Positions 34,844 to 47,029 are shown, counted from the stretch's first letter. The stretch is 64,000 nucleotides of DNA from Ampelocalamus luodianensis (GCA_036346255.1 CM070634.1:82773020-82837019); one strand, 5' to 3'. Numbers and translations: made by a program. Notes: a model not told the origin generated them from the letters alone.

Positions 34844-34854
34844 TTGACTTGACC
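34844..34854. promoter_or_regulatory. Double W-box in the WRKY promoter
   Basis: TTGACTTGACC contains two overlapping W-box cores (TTGACT and TTGACC), about 45 bp upstream of the TATA box and about 165 bp upstream of the start codon. Such paired W-boxes are known sites of WRKY auto- or cross-regulation. Confidence 0.6.
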
Positions 34855-35112
34855 GATCCATAGTTCCATACCATCGACGAGATGCGCTCACCAACGCGTG
34901 TAGTACATGCAATCAGCCATGACGTCCCAGAGAACAGTAGGCTTGGTTACGTCGGTCGTCCACAAAGAAAAAGGTTTTCTGAGATGGAGTCATATATAGC
35001 ACATCAAATTGAGTTGTCATCTGAGACAGTTTGGCCTTCAGGCTCTAGCTGTAGCCTGTAGGGCAATATATCAAGCTGACGAATTAGCCGGTTGGTCTGC
35101 ACACGTAGTGGC

Positions 35113-35486
35113 TGATGGATAAGTCTCTGTGTCGTTTTTGCTTTTGTAAAGGACAATATCCTTGACTGGTTGTTAGCATCTCTAGGACAACATCTTGACC
35201 AGCATCTAGGACAAGTTGTTAGCATCTTAGAGGACACAGCATCTAGGACAGGTTGTTAGCATCTTAGAGGACAACATCTAGGACAGGTTGTTAGCATCTT
35301 AGACTAGCATCTTGGCATATGCTTGGCTGAGTAGCAGCCTATAAAAATGTATACCCAACCCCTCAGGTTGGCATAGCATTGTGAAGAGAAATAAAACAAG
35401 AAAAATTTGCCCCATCTCCAAGTGTCATCCTCTCCATGAGAGTAAGGATCTTGCTATCACCAAGAGCAAGAGTCCAGCGTGTAACA
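35113..35486 (+). repeat. Left LTR of the GC-rich copia element
   Basis: The LTR runs TGATGGATAAG...GTGTAACA. U3 has about four tandem copies of a ~35-bp unit containing GTTGTTAGCATCTTAGAGGA. A TATA box (TATAAAAA) lies at 35340-35347. Confidence 0.95.
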
Positions 35487-35488
35487 AG

Positions 35489-35500
35489 TGGTATCAGAGC
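35489..35500 (+). other. Primer-binding site, initiator Met tRNA
   Basis: TGGTATCAGAGC is an exact match to the plant copia PBS, two bases after the left LTR. Confidence 0.93.
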
Positions 35501-36084
35501 TATACTATCCTGTAGCCTGAGCATCTCCTTCTCCGGCCTCGCGGCGGCCCAATGCAGTGCGGCGACTCCGGCGTCCACGCCCTCCTCTCGGAGACGGCGG
35601 CGGCTCGTTAAAGCAACCCTCTCTCACGCAACACCCGATGCGCGCCATGTCCGCAGGCGATCTCGGCCTTCGATCGCCTCGAGCATGCGGCGTCGTGACG
35701 GCCGAACCGCGCCGCGCGAGCAGCCGACGCGGCGGCGAGAGCAGCTGCGCCCAGCGAAGAAGCGTCGAGGCCGGCGGCGGAGCGGGCAGCAGCAGGCGGA
35801 GGTGGAAGCGGCCAGCGGCGGCGATGCGGCGCGTCGCGACGCAGCGGTCGAGGTTCTGCGGCGGCAAAGATCTCCATTTCTGCGATGAGCAGCGCCGACG
35901 CGGACCTTGAGCGGCCGGAGAGGAGGCGGCACGACGGCGGCGAAGCGCGATGCGCGCCGCGCCGCGGCAGCGGCGGCAGGCGCGGCAGCGCGGGACGCGC
36001 GGCGCGCTCTGGAGGAGGCACGCCGCGGCGGCGTGCGGGTCGGCGGAGCGCGGCCTTCATAGGCAACGCGCTCTCTCCCGGTTG

Positions 36085-36930
36085 ATGCCGTGGTCACCAC
36101 GAGTACCGTATCGTCGAGGGCGTCGGCACCGGCGGCGGGTGGCATATCCTCACCAAGTCCAACTACGTCGAGTGGGCTGCGGTGATGAGGGTAAAGCTCC
36201 AGGTGCGGCATATGTGGGATGCAGTCCGGTACGGCGGCGTCGACTACAACCAGGATCGGCGGCGCTGGATGCTCTCATCGCCTGCGATCCCGAGAGATGC
36301 GATTCGCTACCAACAAGCGGATGCCAAGGAGGCTTGGGCGCCATCGCCGCGCGCGCGTATTGGCAACGACGCGCGCCGCAAGTCCACACTGCGGGCGCCG
36401 CGCGGGTGGGAGAACACGGCCTTCAAGCGGTGAGGGCGTCGATGACTTTGCTCTCCATCTCAACACTCATTGCGCGGCCGGTGCGATTTGGCGGCGACAC
36501 CTCGATGAGAGAGAGCTGTTGAGAAGCTCTTTTGCTGCGTCCCCGAGAAGTACAAGCAGATGGCTCGCTCGATCCAGTCTCTGCTGGACCTCTCCACGAT
36601 GTCGATCGAGGCGTTAGGTCGCCTCAAGGTCGTTGACAGCGATGAGCCACAGCGTCTCTCGGGACCCGTCACCATTGGCGGGAAGCTCCTTCTCACTCGG
36701 GAGCAGTGGGATGCTTGCCAAGGTGACAGGGAGAAGGGGGAGTCCTCTTCCCCGACAGGCGGCCGCAAGCACGGCAAGCCGCGCAAGGTGCGCAAAGCGC
36801 CCGGCGGACGCGAGGACGCCGCCGAGGTGATGCTCGCGAGCGCCAGCGCGGCGGCCGGCAAGCAAAGCGGCGCGAGGCGACTCTTGCCACAAGCTGCGGC
36901 AAGCTTGGTCATTGGGCGGTTGTCGGCGGC
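36085..36930 (+). pseudogene. Copia gag remnant
   Basis: Pieced over shifting frames, the start reads GGGWHILTKSNYVEWAAVMRV, a copia Gag N-terminus. The Gag core tail 'YKQMARSIQSLLDLSTMSIEALGRLK' (36550-36630) sits in the frame that is open at 36560-37051. The CCHC knuckle is ruined: only a shifted 'CHK...' and 'GGCRRPRR' remain near 36885-36930. At least two frameshifts separate these pieces, so no full Gag can be made. Confidence 0.8.
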
Positions 36931-37089
36931 CACGGCGGCTAGGCCCGTCGCGCGCAGCGGAGGAGGAGGAGCGGCCGGCTCTGTTCATTGCTCATGCGAG
37001 CATCGAACTACCTCCAGCGGCACCGGCCGCAGCGGCTCTCCTCCACCTTGACGAGCCAAAAGCACACGCCCTCCTCGGCGACGGCTCCG

Positions 37090-38430
37090 GCAACAACAAG
37101 ACCGACGGGTGGTGCCTCGACACGGCGCCACCCACCACATGACCAGGCGGCGGGAGTTCTTCTCCGATCTTGACTCTAGCGTCTGAGGCTCCGTCAAGTT
37201 TGGGGATGCCTCCGGCGTGGAAATCAAGGGCGTCGGCTCCGTCATCTTCACCGCCGTGTCTGGTGAGCACAGGCTGCTCACCGGCGTCTACTACATCCCA
37301 GATCTGCGAAACTCCATCATCAGCTTGGGACAGCTGGATGAGAACGGCTCGCGTGTCGAGATCGAGCACGGTGCTGCGGATTTGGGATCTTCGCCACCGC
37401 CTTCTTGCCAAGGTAACGAGAGGCGGAAATCGACTCTACATCCTTCACGTGTAGGTGGCACAACCCCTCTGTCTCGCTGCTCGTCGGGACGACGAGCGTG
37501 GCGATAACACAGCGCTTTAGGCACCTTCGCCGAGGCCACGGCGGCTCGGTGCCACGGAGATGGTGCGGGGCTGCCGTGCCTCGACCATGTGGAGCGGCTC
37601 TGCGGCGTCTGCGTGTTGACGGCGCAGGCGACTCCTTTCCCCCAAAGGCGAGTTTCGAGCCAAGGAGAGGCTCGAGCTCGTGCACGAGGACTTGTGTGGC
37701 GGTGACACCGCCACACCGGTAGAGACGGCGCTACTTCTGTTGCTCGTCGACGAACTCTCCGCTACATGTGGGTGATGGTCCTCGGCGGCAAGGGAGAGGC
37801 TGCGGGCGCCATCGAGCGCGCGCAGTCGCTGCGAGGCGAGTGCGGCCGCAAGCTGCGCGTCTTCGCGTCTGATTCAACGGCCGCGAATTCACGGCGGTGG
37901 TCGCGTCGTCTTTGTCTTTGATGAGGGCATTGGCGCCACTACTGCGCCGTCTGACCGCGCGAGCAGCGTCGTCGGCGGCGCAACGAGCGGTTGTGGGGAT
38001 GGCTCGGGCCTCCTCAGCGAGGGGATCTTGGTGTCTTACGGGAGAGGCGGTGGTGACGGCCGTCTACATCCTCAACCGCCGCCTACCAAGGCGCTCGGCG
38101 GCGGGGCGCCGTGCGAGGCTTGGCATGGCGCAAGCGGCGGTCTCCACTTGCGGGTCTTGGCTCCTCGCGTTCGCCAAGGAGCTTGGCCACATCGGCAAGC
38201 TCGGCGGCGTGAGCACTCGGGAGTGTTCGCCGGCTCGCGGAGGCTCGAAGGCCTACCACATCCTCGACCCTGTCACCCAACGCGTCAGCATCTCGTGTGA
38301 CGTTGTGTTCGACGAAGGGCGAGGCTGGACATGGGACAAGGCGGTGGACGACGGTTCGACTCCGACTCTCAGGGACTTCGTTGTTGACTACGTCCTCTTC
38401 GAGAGAGCCGGGGGAGCTAGCAGCTCGTCT
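37090..38430 (+). pseudogene. Copia protease / integrase remnant
   Basis: A protease trace just before 37140 ends in THHMTRRREFF, the region that follows the usual DSGAT. It leads into a pre-integrase stretch, SVIFTAVSGEHRLLTGVYYI then PDLRNSIISLGQLDENG (37240-37360). The integrase core is badly scrambled across frames between 37500 and 38000. The integrase tail is clearer, with KELGHIGKLGG, SKAYHILDPVTQRV and VVFDEGRGWTWDKAV (38180-38350). Many open frames on the opposite strand here are GC-composition artefacts. Confidence 0.75.
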
Positions 38431-40083
38431 TCACCGAGCTCGTCCACCTCGACACCTTGCTCGCCACCAGCTCCGGCGAGTGCTCCACCATCTTCCGCAC
38501 CGGCTCACCACTCTTCTGCACCGGCGGCCACACCACCGGGATCGGCCCCAACAGCTTCGGTCCACGACGAGCAGCGCACGGTGGAGTTCGCTACTCCGCT
38601 GTCCCACGACGAGGATCGCGTCGACGCCTACCACGACGGCGAGCCTCTTCGCTACCGTACCATGGACAACATCCTCGCGAACGCGTCGCACAGGCCCGGC
38701 GCGCAGACGACCGAGCGGAGCGCGACTTGGCGTCGCGGCGGCGAGCCCCGCTCCTTCGCCGAGGCGGAGGAGACGGCGTGGCGTGTCGCGATGAAGCGAG
38801 AGATGGGCGCCGTCGGCGGAACCGGGCGTGGAGCCGGCGAATCTTCTGCCGGTCACCGCGCGATCACCCTTAAGTGGGTGTTCAAGTCAAGAGGATGAAG
38901 CCGGCGCCATCGTCAAGCACAAGGCTCGCTTGGTGGCACGAGGATTCATGCGGCGAGGGGGTCGACCGACGACGCCGCACCGTCGCGCGCATGGAGTCCG
39001 TTCGTCTTCTCCTCGCATTTGCAGCCCAGGAGGGTTGGCGCGTCCATCACATGGACGTCAAGTCCGCCTTCCTCAACGGTGACTTGAAGGAGGAGGTCTA
39101 CGTTCGTCAGCCGTCGGGATTCGTCATCCCCGGTAAGGAGGGCAAGGTCCTCCGCCTGCGCAAGGCCCTCTACGGCTTGCGGCAGGCACCACGAGCCTGG
39201 AACGCTAAGCTGGACTCCACCCTTCTGCAAATGGGGTTCCAGCAGAGCGCACACGAGGCTGCGGTCTACCGGCGGGGCAAGGGCGGCAACGCCCTGCTTG
39301 TAGGTGTCTACGTCGATGACTTGGTGATCACCGGCTCCAAGGAGGCTGAGGTCGAAGCGTTCAAGGCGGAGATGAAGACCGCCTTCCAGATGAGCGACTT
39401 GGGGCTCCTCTCCTTCTACCTGGGGATCGAGGTCCACTAGGACAGCTCCGGTATCTCCCTTCGCCAGACCGCCTACGCCAAGCGCATCGTCGAGCTGGGC
39501 GGGCTCACCGACTGCAACCCAGCCCACACTCCTATGGAGGAAAGGTGAAGCTGAGTCGTGAGTATGGCGGAGAGGTGGACGCAACGCAGTACCGGCGCAT
39601 TATGGGCAGCCTTCGCTACCTTGTCCACACGCGACCGGACTTGGCGTTCGCCGTCGGCTACGTCAGCCGGTTCATGCAGCGACCGACGACGGAACACCAG
39701 CAGGCCATGAAAAGGATCCTTCGCTACGTCGCGGGCACCTCCGACTACGGCTTGCACTACCCAAGGTGCCCCGGCGCGGCGCACTTCATCGGGTACAGCG
39801 ACCACGCCGGCGACATCGACACGAGCAAGAGCACTAGCGGGACGCTGTTCTTCCTCGGCAAGTGTCCGATCAGCTGGCAGTCGGTCAAGCAGCAGGTAGT
39901 GGCTTTGTCTAGCTGCGAAGCAGAGTACATTGCAGCCACTACCGTTTCTACTCGTGCTCGTGGGTCGGCACGGCCGCTGGCGATCTCCTTGACAGACGCG
40001 GCGGTGGAGCTCGGGGTGGGCAACAAGTCCGCCTTGGCCTTGGCGAAGAACCATGTCTTCCATGAGCGCAGCAAGCACATCCG
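38430..40083 (+). pseudogene. Copia reverse transcriptase / RNase H remnant
   Basis: RT starts in one frame (VKHKARLVARGF near 38910) and continues in another at 38975-39440. There it has HHMDVKSAFLNGDLKEEVYV, RKALYGLRQAPRAW and the catalytic YVDD in VGVYVDDLVITGS. A TAG stop at 39438-39440 interrupts GIEVH, and a frameshift near 39545 moves into the RNase H frame. That frame (39545-40087) has YRRIMGSLRYLVHTRPDLAF, DIDTSKSTSGTLFFLG and ALSSCEAEYIAA. After about 40083 another shift leads to the end of the polyprotein. The motifs are well preserved in spite of the breaks. Confidence 0.88.
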
Positions 40084-40246
40084 GTGAGTATCACTTCATC
40101 GGCTGCTGGATGAAGGAGTATCCGCCAACTACATCAACACCCAAGACCAGCTCGCGACTTCGACCAAGTCTCTTGGCGGATCAAGTTCCGGAGTTTCACG
40201 CCAAGATCGGGATGACTCAGATTCCTCACAAGGAGACACACAAGAC

Positions 40247-40258
40247 TTAGGGGGAGAA
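40247..40258 (+). other. Polypurine tract of the GC-rich copia element
   Basis: TTAGGGGGAGAA lies directly before the right LTR, where plus-strand synthesis is primed in LTR elements. Confidence 0.85.
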
Positions 40259-40651
40259 TGATGGATAAGTCTCTGTGTCGGTTTTTTGTGTCGGCTTTTT
40301 GCTTTTGTAAAGGACAGCATCCTTGACTGGTTGTTAGCATCTCTAGGACAGCATCTTTACCAACATCTAGGACAAGTTGTTAGCATCTTAGAGGACACAA
40401 AGATCTAGAATGCGGTTGTTAGCATCTTAGAGGACAAAGATCTAGGACAAAGTTGTTAGCATCTTAGACTAGCATCTTGGCATATGCTTGGCTGAGTAGC
40501 AGCCTATAAAAATGTATACCCAACCCCTCAGGTTGTCATGACATTGTGAAGAGAAATAAAACAAGAAAAATTTGTCCCATCTCCAAGTGTCATCCTCTCC
40601 ATGAGATTAAGGATCTTGTTATCACCAAGAGCAAGAGTCCAGCGTGTAACA
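40259..40651 (+). repeat. Right LTR of the GC-rich copia element
   Basis: It matches the left LTR along its length, with an extra ~19 bp near the start (GGTTTTTTGTGTCGG) and small changes in the U3 repeats. TATAAAAA lies at 40505-40512. Confidence 0.95.
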
Positions 40652-40656
40652 GTGGC

Positions 40657-42199
40657 GACCGCGTCATCGCACGTGGCATATAGATGATATGGATGGATAG
40701 GACAAATTGACCAAATTAACGTACGTTATGAACACCCCGAAAGAAAGGACTCCGTTTTGCTAATGTGATGTGGTCAGCTTAATTTTTACACTCCCTGGTG
40801 TAATTTTATTCGTGTGCAGTGATTTCCTTGCGCCGTCGATCGATCGGTCTCTAGTTTCGCAGGTTAATTGTATGCTCTGGTGAAGCACGGGAGCTGAGAT
40901 ATTCATAGTAGTTAGTATTTTCGCTTGACTATTGAGAAACTTGTCTGTTCATGCCGACTCAATCAACTGTGAACTCCTAATTGGCTCAGGTGATTCTGGC
41001 GGCTGCAGCGTCCACGTACTTGATAACGTGACTAGTCAAGGATGGAACAAAGTGGCCAACCATTAGTTAGGTAAGATTAACAACAAACTTGGCTTCAGTC
41101 ATGGGGAATCAATTAAAGAAAATTATCCTTACCTTTCCATGTCATACCCATTATCGCCCGTTTGTATACTATGCCATCTGGAACTAACATGGAAGCAAGA
41201 AGAGAAACGAAAGGGTCAACGTCGTGTTATTTTTGGGAGGTGCATGGTAATCTCCTACTTGCTTTTTTCTCTTCGAGCGACACTAATATCGTGTATTTTG
41301 ACGATGCGAGTACTTGGTTGTGTACAGTGACGGACTCATAATTTTCAAGATAAGTATTTGAAGTTATAAAAATGTTGTTCAAGGTAAAGCATAAAGATTC
41401 TCTTCGAGCCACATTAATATCGTATTTTGACGATGCGAGTATTTTGTTGTGCGCAGTGACGGACTCAGGATTTTCATGATAGGAATTCGAAGTCACAACA
41501 ATCAAAGTACAAATTGTTCCTATTAGAAACAACTTCTCAAATAATTTATAAAAATTACACATAATTTAGAGAAAAAAAATACATACTTATTCATTTAGAG
41601 AAATTTCAAATATACATACTTCTTCATTTTTCAAAAGCTCTGTGCCGGGTTTCATTTCATCATCAGCGACCAGTTCCTCCCCTTGTTCTTTTCTTAATTT
41701 CACTGGTTAAACACACACTTGTTTGAATGATATTGAGTCCTTTGGACAATTGATTTTGCAAATGGACGGAGACCTCGACCGTGCGGCAGCGGAGACCGTC
41801 GCCGGAGAAGACGACGACGGCCAAGAATCGGAAAGGACCCTGCGGAGAGCACGTGTTTTCAGTTTTTTTTCCCCCGTGAGGAAACCGGAGCACCCATCTC
41901 GCCCGCGCATCCTCCGTCGAACGGACGGCCCAGCGTTTCGAGATAGCGGATCGCGCACCATGCCGGGCTGTCTGAACTGGTCTGGTTACACGGACTAGGC
42001 CGGTTGCTTGATCTGGCCCCGTACCATGCTGTTTTAACTGGGCCGGTGCCTGGAGCCCGACCTCTAGCTTCGGATGCGCATCGCCGCTGCTGCAAAGGCA
42101 AAGCAAGCTGAAGGTGCGCGTCTTCTCCTCCACCGAAGAGCAGAGCAGGCAACGCTCAACTCGACAGCGTCGGTGTGGCAGCTCCAAGCCTTGGGGCAC
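40657..42199. other. Intergenic DNA with a 131-bp tandem duplication
   Basis: A unit starting TCTTCGAGCSACAYTAATATCG is present at 41270-41400 and again from 41401 to about 41505. Each copy contains CAGTGACGGACTCA. The GC-rich part at 41740-42190 has open frames on both strands but no recognisable domain. Confidence 0.55.
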
Positions 42200-44834
42200 T
42201 GTAACAGCCCCGATTTTGGAACTACTAAACTCTTTGTAACTGTCCAGGATGTACAGTTGCGAAGTTAATAGTATCTCAAGCAAGCTTTCGATTGTAACAA
42301 AAACCAGACTTTTATTATACAAAGCTAGTGTTTAACAACCTATTTTGACCTGACACGGGCATCCAAGCCCAAAGTTAAATATAATTCAAGACAAAAGAAC
42401 TTCAAACCACAGGTACGCTTGAGCGCAGTCGAGACCTAGTAACAGCAGTCGTTGCCTTCTGAGGGTCCACCAAAATCTTGCTCACAAGGATCCTCTTCTG
42501 TAGATGTTTTGCAAATTGCAAGAATGAGTACTACCACCGTACTCAACAAGTCGCATGGAAATGCTAAATAATTACATGCAAGGAGTTCAATGGATGGTTA
42601 GGGTTTACCATACCTGGCATGTGTGGATGCACTTTGGATTTAAAACGATTTATAAAACAGTAAAACGATAATAAGTAATAGCATCAGGGGTTTATCAACA
42701 AACTCGATTACCAACTTAACATCTCAAAAACTCTACTTATGCCTCTGTACTGGAATCACCCATTAACACAACTTCATTAACCGGAAGCACGGCGTATTCG
42801 AATACCTTTGATTATTCACTCTGCAGAGTTGCCCAACTTTACCCACAAGATATCTCAAGCTCGTACTGTCAGATCATAGACACGCAACATGTTAGCGTGC
42901 GACTGAGCTGAGATAACAAAGCCTTTTCACTGCTCAATCCTTTTTAGTCTCTACACTGTAGGTCTCTATCCATACAGCTCGGGAGACCACCGACCAGTAG
43001 TGGAATCCGTACTCCGAGGCTGATAGGCCCATACAAGTGCTCCCACAGATATTCAATCGGAAGAGCAGTGTACTAAGCTAGGGAGGAATGACCACGCATG
43101 TGGTTGAGCGGTTTCTGTGTCTGTTACTTGGCACAAGGTTCTTGTCCTTACCTGTCATCCAGTGAGGCGATGGCCCAACACCAACTCGTGGGTGTCCACC
43201 TCGGGATCTCACTGATGACTCACTTTCAACCGAGTATATTGGGTTGTCCAACTTCCTGGACAATCCTCAACTCTCCACCCAAAACCTATTGGCTCAAAGC
43301 CAACACTTGCTTTTGATTGATGATCACATTTTTTGTGATAAAGTTACCTTGTATAGATAATATTTCATGTGGACTAAATTTGTCAAGGTGAATATGACCT
43401 ACAAGAGTTGGGTGGGTTTGTTTGTGGGGTATTTAGGATTTATCTAATTGTCATGGCATTCAAAAGTATTATTTTAATATTTAAAGTAATTGGCACAAAT
43501 ACAGTAATAAAAGTAATAATACATGTATGAAATGTAGGTTCAAAATGATCAAAGAATGCGACTTGCCTTCTTGCACAAAGTTTTCTTGATCCTGATCTTG
43601 TCCGGCGTCTTCCGGAGTCTGGTCGTCAAAGTCGTGACCTAGCGCGAAACAGTACAATAAAACAATTCAAATAAAATCCTTCTGAATTTGGAACACTGTT
43701 TTGATTTTTCGGATGAACAGTAAAAGAAAATAATGTGCAATAAACAGTGATAGGCCAAATTCATTGAACAGTATCGGGCCAAGCTCATTTACTGTGCTGG
43801 CCTTCGGCCCATTTGGCTAGGCCTTAAGGCCCAGCTCGGTTTGGCTTTGAGTTGCGCTCGGCCGCAGTTCAACCGAGCCGGCGGCGGCGGCACTAGCGGC
43901 GGCGGTGGTGGTCGGCGGCGGGAGTGGGTGGTGCGGGGAGCATCATGGAGGTGAGGGGGTTCCATTTTTGAGCTTTGAATGGGCGATGGAGGTAGGGGAA
44001 TGGTGCGGCGCGCGGAGGTGGCGCACGGCCGGGGTAGAGGATGAGGCCGGCGGCGCTCCGGCGACTCTCCGGCCAAGGGAAGAGGCGCGTGAGCATCAGT
44101 GAGTGAAGGGGAGTTCGGGTGTGATGGAGTGGGTGCTTAGGGAGGTCCGAGGTGGCTTGGCGACGGTGGCCGTGAGAAAGGCGGCGGGGAAAGACGGCGC
44201 CGACGGGGTTCCGGCGGGAATTAGGGTGGAAGGTGGTGGGGGAAAGGAGCGGGAAGGAGGCGGAGCTTACAGTGAGCTCAAACTGGAGCTTGGGTGGGCG
44301 GTGGCGGTGAATTGGCGTCGGCTTCAGTGGGGAAGAAGAACAGTGGCGGCGGCTCTTCTCCAAAATTCACCGGTTCTGGAGAAGGGGAAGCGAAGGGGAG
44401 GTAGTGTGGTGGAGGATGGAGATAAGGGCATGCTCTGGGCGTTCTTTTATGGGTCGAGGAGAGGCGGTGGGAACAGAGAAGCGGCGATGGGGCGATCGGG
44501 TGCGAGCGACGCAGGGAGGGAGGAAGTGGCTGGTTCGGTGGAGGCGGCGAAGGCGGTAGAAGGCGCTGGAGGTGGCGTGCTGGCGTGGCAGTCGTCAACA
44601 ATTGCGGCGCGAAGGCACGAGGCGGTGGCGGCGGCGCTGGCGTAGGGAGGGAGGAAGGAAGGAAGGAAGAAAGGAAGGCGCCCGAAGAAAAGACGCTTTC
44701 AGAAGAAGAAGACGGCTGGACGGAAAAGGAAGGCGAGATTTCGAAAGAAATTTGCGAATTGGGAAAGAAATCCGAATTCAAACCAAAAAGAGCCAATTTT
44801 TTTTGAAATCCAGATTTTTTAGTTATTTCAGACA
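42200..44834 (-). mobile_element. Solo long LTR (family B), minus strand
   Basis: The plus strand begins TGTAACAGCCCCGATT and ends TTTCAGACA, about 2.6 kb. It is colinear with the split LTR at 10911-29343. It shares the CTCTGCAGAGTTGCCCAAC block (42819), the palindromic GAGTACTACCACCGTACTC (42527) and the GC-rich leader (about 43850-44650). There are no coding regions of a retroelement. The left flank GGCAC and right flank CAGTG are not an obvious duplication, so one boundary may be slightly off. Confidence 0.75.
44444..44450 (-). promoter_or_regulatory. TATA-like box of the family-B solo LTR
   Basis: CATAAAAGAAC on the minus strand is a weaker variant of the TATA box in the sister copy at 28953, in the corresponding position ahead of the GC-rich leader. 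Confidence 0.45.
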
Positions 44835-46172
44835 CAGTGCACAGATGGATGCGCCTGCAAAATTCGCTTGAATTCTAGCCGACAGATGCGCATGCCTGGC
44901 TGGCTCGCTCGCTGTTTGCCCCTGCGCCACATTAGCCATGACCATGCTGTGCTTGAATTGTACGGAAAGCCTGATTATCATATACAGCCGGTTAGCCACA
45001 GGGTAGTTGGGGATATAGGATGAGTTCCAATGCTGGGAGCGTGAGGCAGCGAGGGCGCGTATTAGCTCCTGATTCAGGTTGGATCTTTGACAGAAGAGGG
45101 TGAAAAAAACGTCCTCTCGAGTGGTTTCTGGCTTCCCAACGCTCACACCCAAAGAAAATCCTACGCAGCAAGCCAAATGGAATCCGACTGCACAAGCAAA
45201 TTAATGAAAACGAGTGCCCAACCATTTCCGCTAATCATCCGTGTTCCCCCGTCCGGTTCCTGCTCACGTCAGCGCTTAATTTTTTTTTGACAGTAAAAAC
45301 AGTAAGACCGAGCTGGTCCTATTGTGTATATATATTAAACTAGCAGGATGACCCACGTATTTGCCCCGCTAGATTTGTTTTAAAGTTTGTAGTGACAAAT
45401 GGTATAACTTAAATGCTTCAGAATAGATTTACGTATTTTGTAGCTATTTAGATTTTTAAGATATCATAAACATTAGAAAATGACAATAGAAGCTTGAAGA
45501 AAAATACAACTTAAGTAACGTAATTGAAGTATGAGCTTTCATGGAAGAAAATCATAAGTATAATAAGTTAATCACTCTCCATTATGTATACATCATGTAG
45601 CTGCATGCCCTTAACTCTTTTCTAAAATATTTGCATGCGTATGTACCTCTATTAATATCAAGCGATACATTGATTATGTATGCAACAAAATTATCTTATT
45701 AGTTTACATAGTATTAGAATACATTGCCCACATATACACCGATGCACCATGGCCGACATACCTTGAACTTATCTTCCCTTACGTCGATTGCCCCACCGAA
45801 CCGCGTGTCTTCTATCTCTTCTTCCCGCCTTAATTTTTCTGCTTCAACCTCCAAGAGCAAGTACAATTTTTGATCGATATCTCTCAGCTGCTATCATTTT
45901 TAATGCAATACTCTACCACATAGTTATTTTCTACTTCTCTCCAATTATCGCTTAATGATAACCGTTGTGATATCTACACGTATATGCGTGCAAATATCGT
46001 CAATCTCTGTCGGGACACTCGTCGCACTCTCTCCAGTGGCCCCAAGCCTATTTCTTACCGTTGCGCTATCTCTACTCTGAGCTCTTTGCTCCTTTGTTTA
46101 TGTACGCCCATGCTTCTATTCGTAGGATGCATGCATGTATATACACATGTACGATGTTATACATGGCCGATG
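44835..46172. other. Intergenic DNA, no gene seen
   Basis: AT-rich from 45300 on. No open frame shows a known domain. The phrase ACTAGCAGGATGACCCACG near 45342 recurs widely in plant genomes in mobile-element debris, but I cannot delimit an element. Confidence 0.45.
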
Positions 46173-46705
46173 TCTTCTTCTCCTGTGTCGGTCACTCCTC
46201 TTCTTTTATGTTGTTCAACTCAACGATGTGGTTTCCTCACTAACTGCGACGACCTCCTATCTTCACTGATATCGGTATGTCTGCCTTAGTTGTTGTCTAA
46301 CGTTAGGGCTGCTCGCCATCGTCAGTGACGACATGTCACTCACCAACGATGGCATGCTCTTAACTACCCGATGGTCACATATCATCGATAACTCGTTTTT
46401 ACTTTAAAGCTTCATCTCCTCTCTGCTATGTCTCCCGATATCTTCTTCTCCTATGTCGGTTACTCCTCTTCTTCTACGTTGTCCAACTCAACGATATGGT
46501 TTCCTCACTAACTGCGATGACCTCCCATCTTCATTGATATCAGTATGTCTGCCTTAGTTGTTGTCTAACGTTAGGGCTGCTTGCCATCGTCAGTGACGCT
46601 ATGTCACTTACCAACGATGGTATGCTCTTAGCTACCCGATGGTCACATATCGTCGATAACTCGTTTTTACTCCAAAGCTTTATCTCCTCTCTGCTATGTC
46701 TTTTC
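46173..46705. repeat. 268-bp tandem duplication
   Basis: The unit starting TCTTCTTCTCCTRTGTCGG occurs at 46173 and 46441 with few differences. It contains TCCTCACTAACTGCGAYGACC and CAGTGACGMYATGTCACT. The short open frames across it are not recognisable. Confidence 0.9.
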
Positions 46706-47029
46706 TATTATCGAATTTCTTTGGCTATGTACTTCTTCAACAATGCCAATGCGCAATCACCATTCGTCGTCATAGCACTTGGCTCCTTTGACTTGGCTCC
46801 TTTGACTCCGGTCTTTCTCTTCAATAGCTCCAGCGAGTAGCACAATATTGTCCTTGTCGAACAGTTAAGGTGAGCAACATGTAATTATTCTCATCTTCGT
46901 CGCCGTTGCCTCGGCTATTCGTTTCCTTGTGGGTCAATGTCTTCTTGTAGAACAGATCGACGTCATTGCATTTTTTTGTGATCTCATCCAACACTATTCA
47001 CGATATCCTCATTATAATATATATTTAAT

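Larger units (their letters stand above)
35113..40651 (+). mobile_element. Structurally complete Ty1/copia retrotransposon with a defective polyprotein
   Basis: LTRs of 374 bp (35113-35486) and 393 bp (40259-40651) both begin TGATGGATAAGTC and end GTGTAACA. The flanking duplication is perfect: GTGGC at 35108-35112 and 40652-40656. A PBS follows the left LTR and a polypurine tract precedes the right one. The interior is strongly GC-rich and encodes gag, protease, integrase, reverse transcriptase and RNase H in copia order, but with many frameshifts and some stops. By eye the LTRs differ by a modest number of substitutions and a few indels, so the insertion is fairly recent. It sits about 430 bp upstream of the WRKY start codon. 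Confidence 0.95.

Noticed and set aside
35505..36211. Several long open frames on both strands (up to 195 codons)
   Set aside because: The DNA is GC-rich copia leader and gag. Open frames on five or six frames at once reflect composition, not genes.
37897..38898. 333-codon plus-strand open frame as a stand-alone gene
   Set aside because: Its recognisable part (KELGHIGKLGG, DPVTQRVSISCDVVFDEG) is the copia integrase tail; the rest is shifted integrase/RT sequence between copia LTRs.
10911..44834. The two family-B LTRs as the two ends of one element
   Set aside because: They are same-strand copies 13 kb apart, but the interval holds the WRKY gene and unrelated elements, and outer flanks show no matching duplication.
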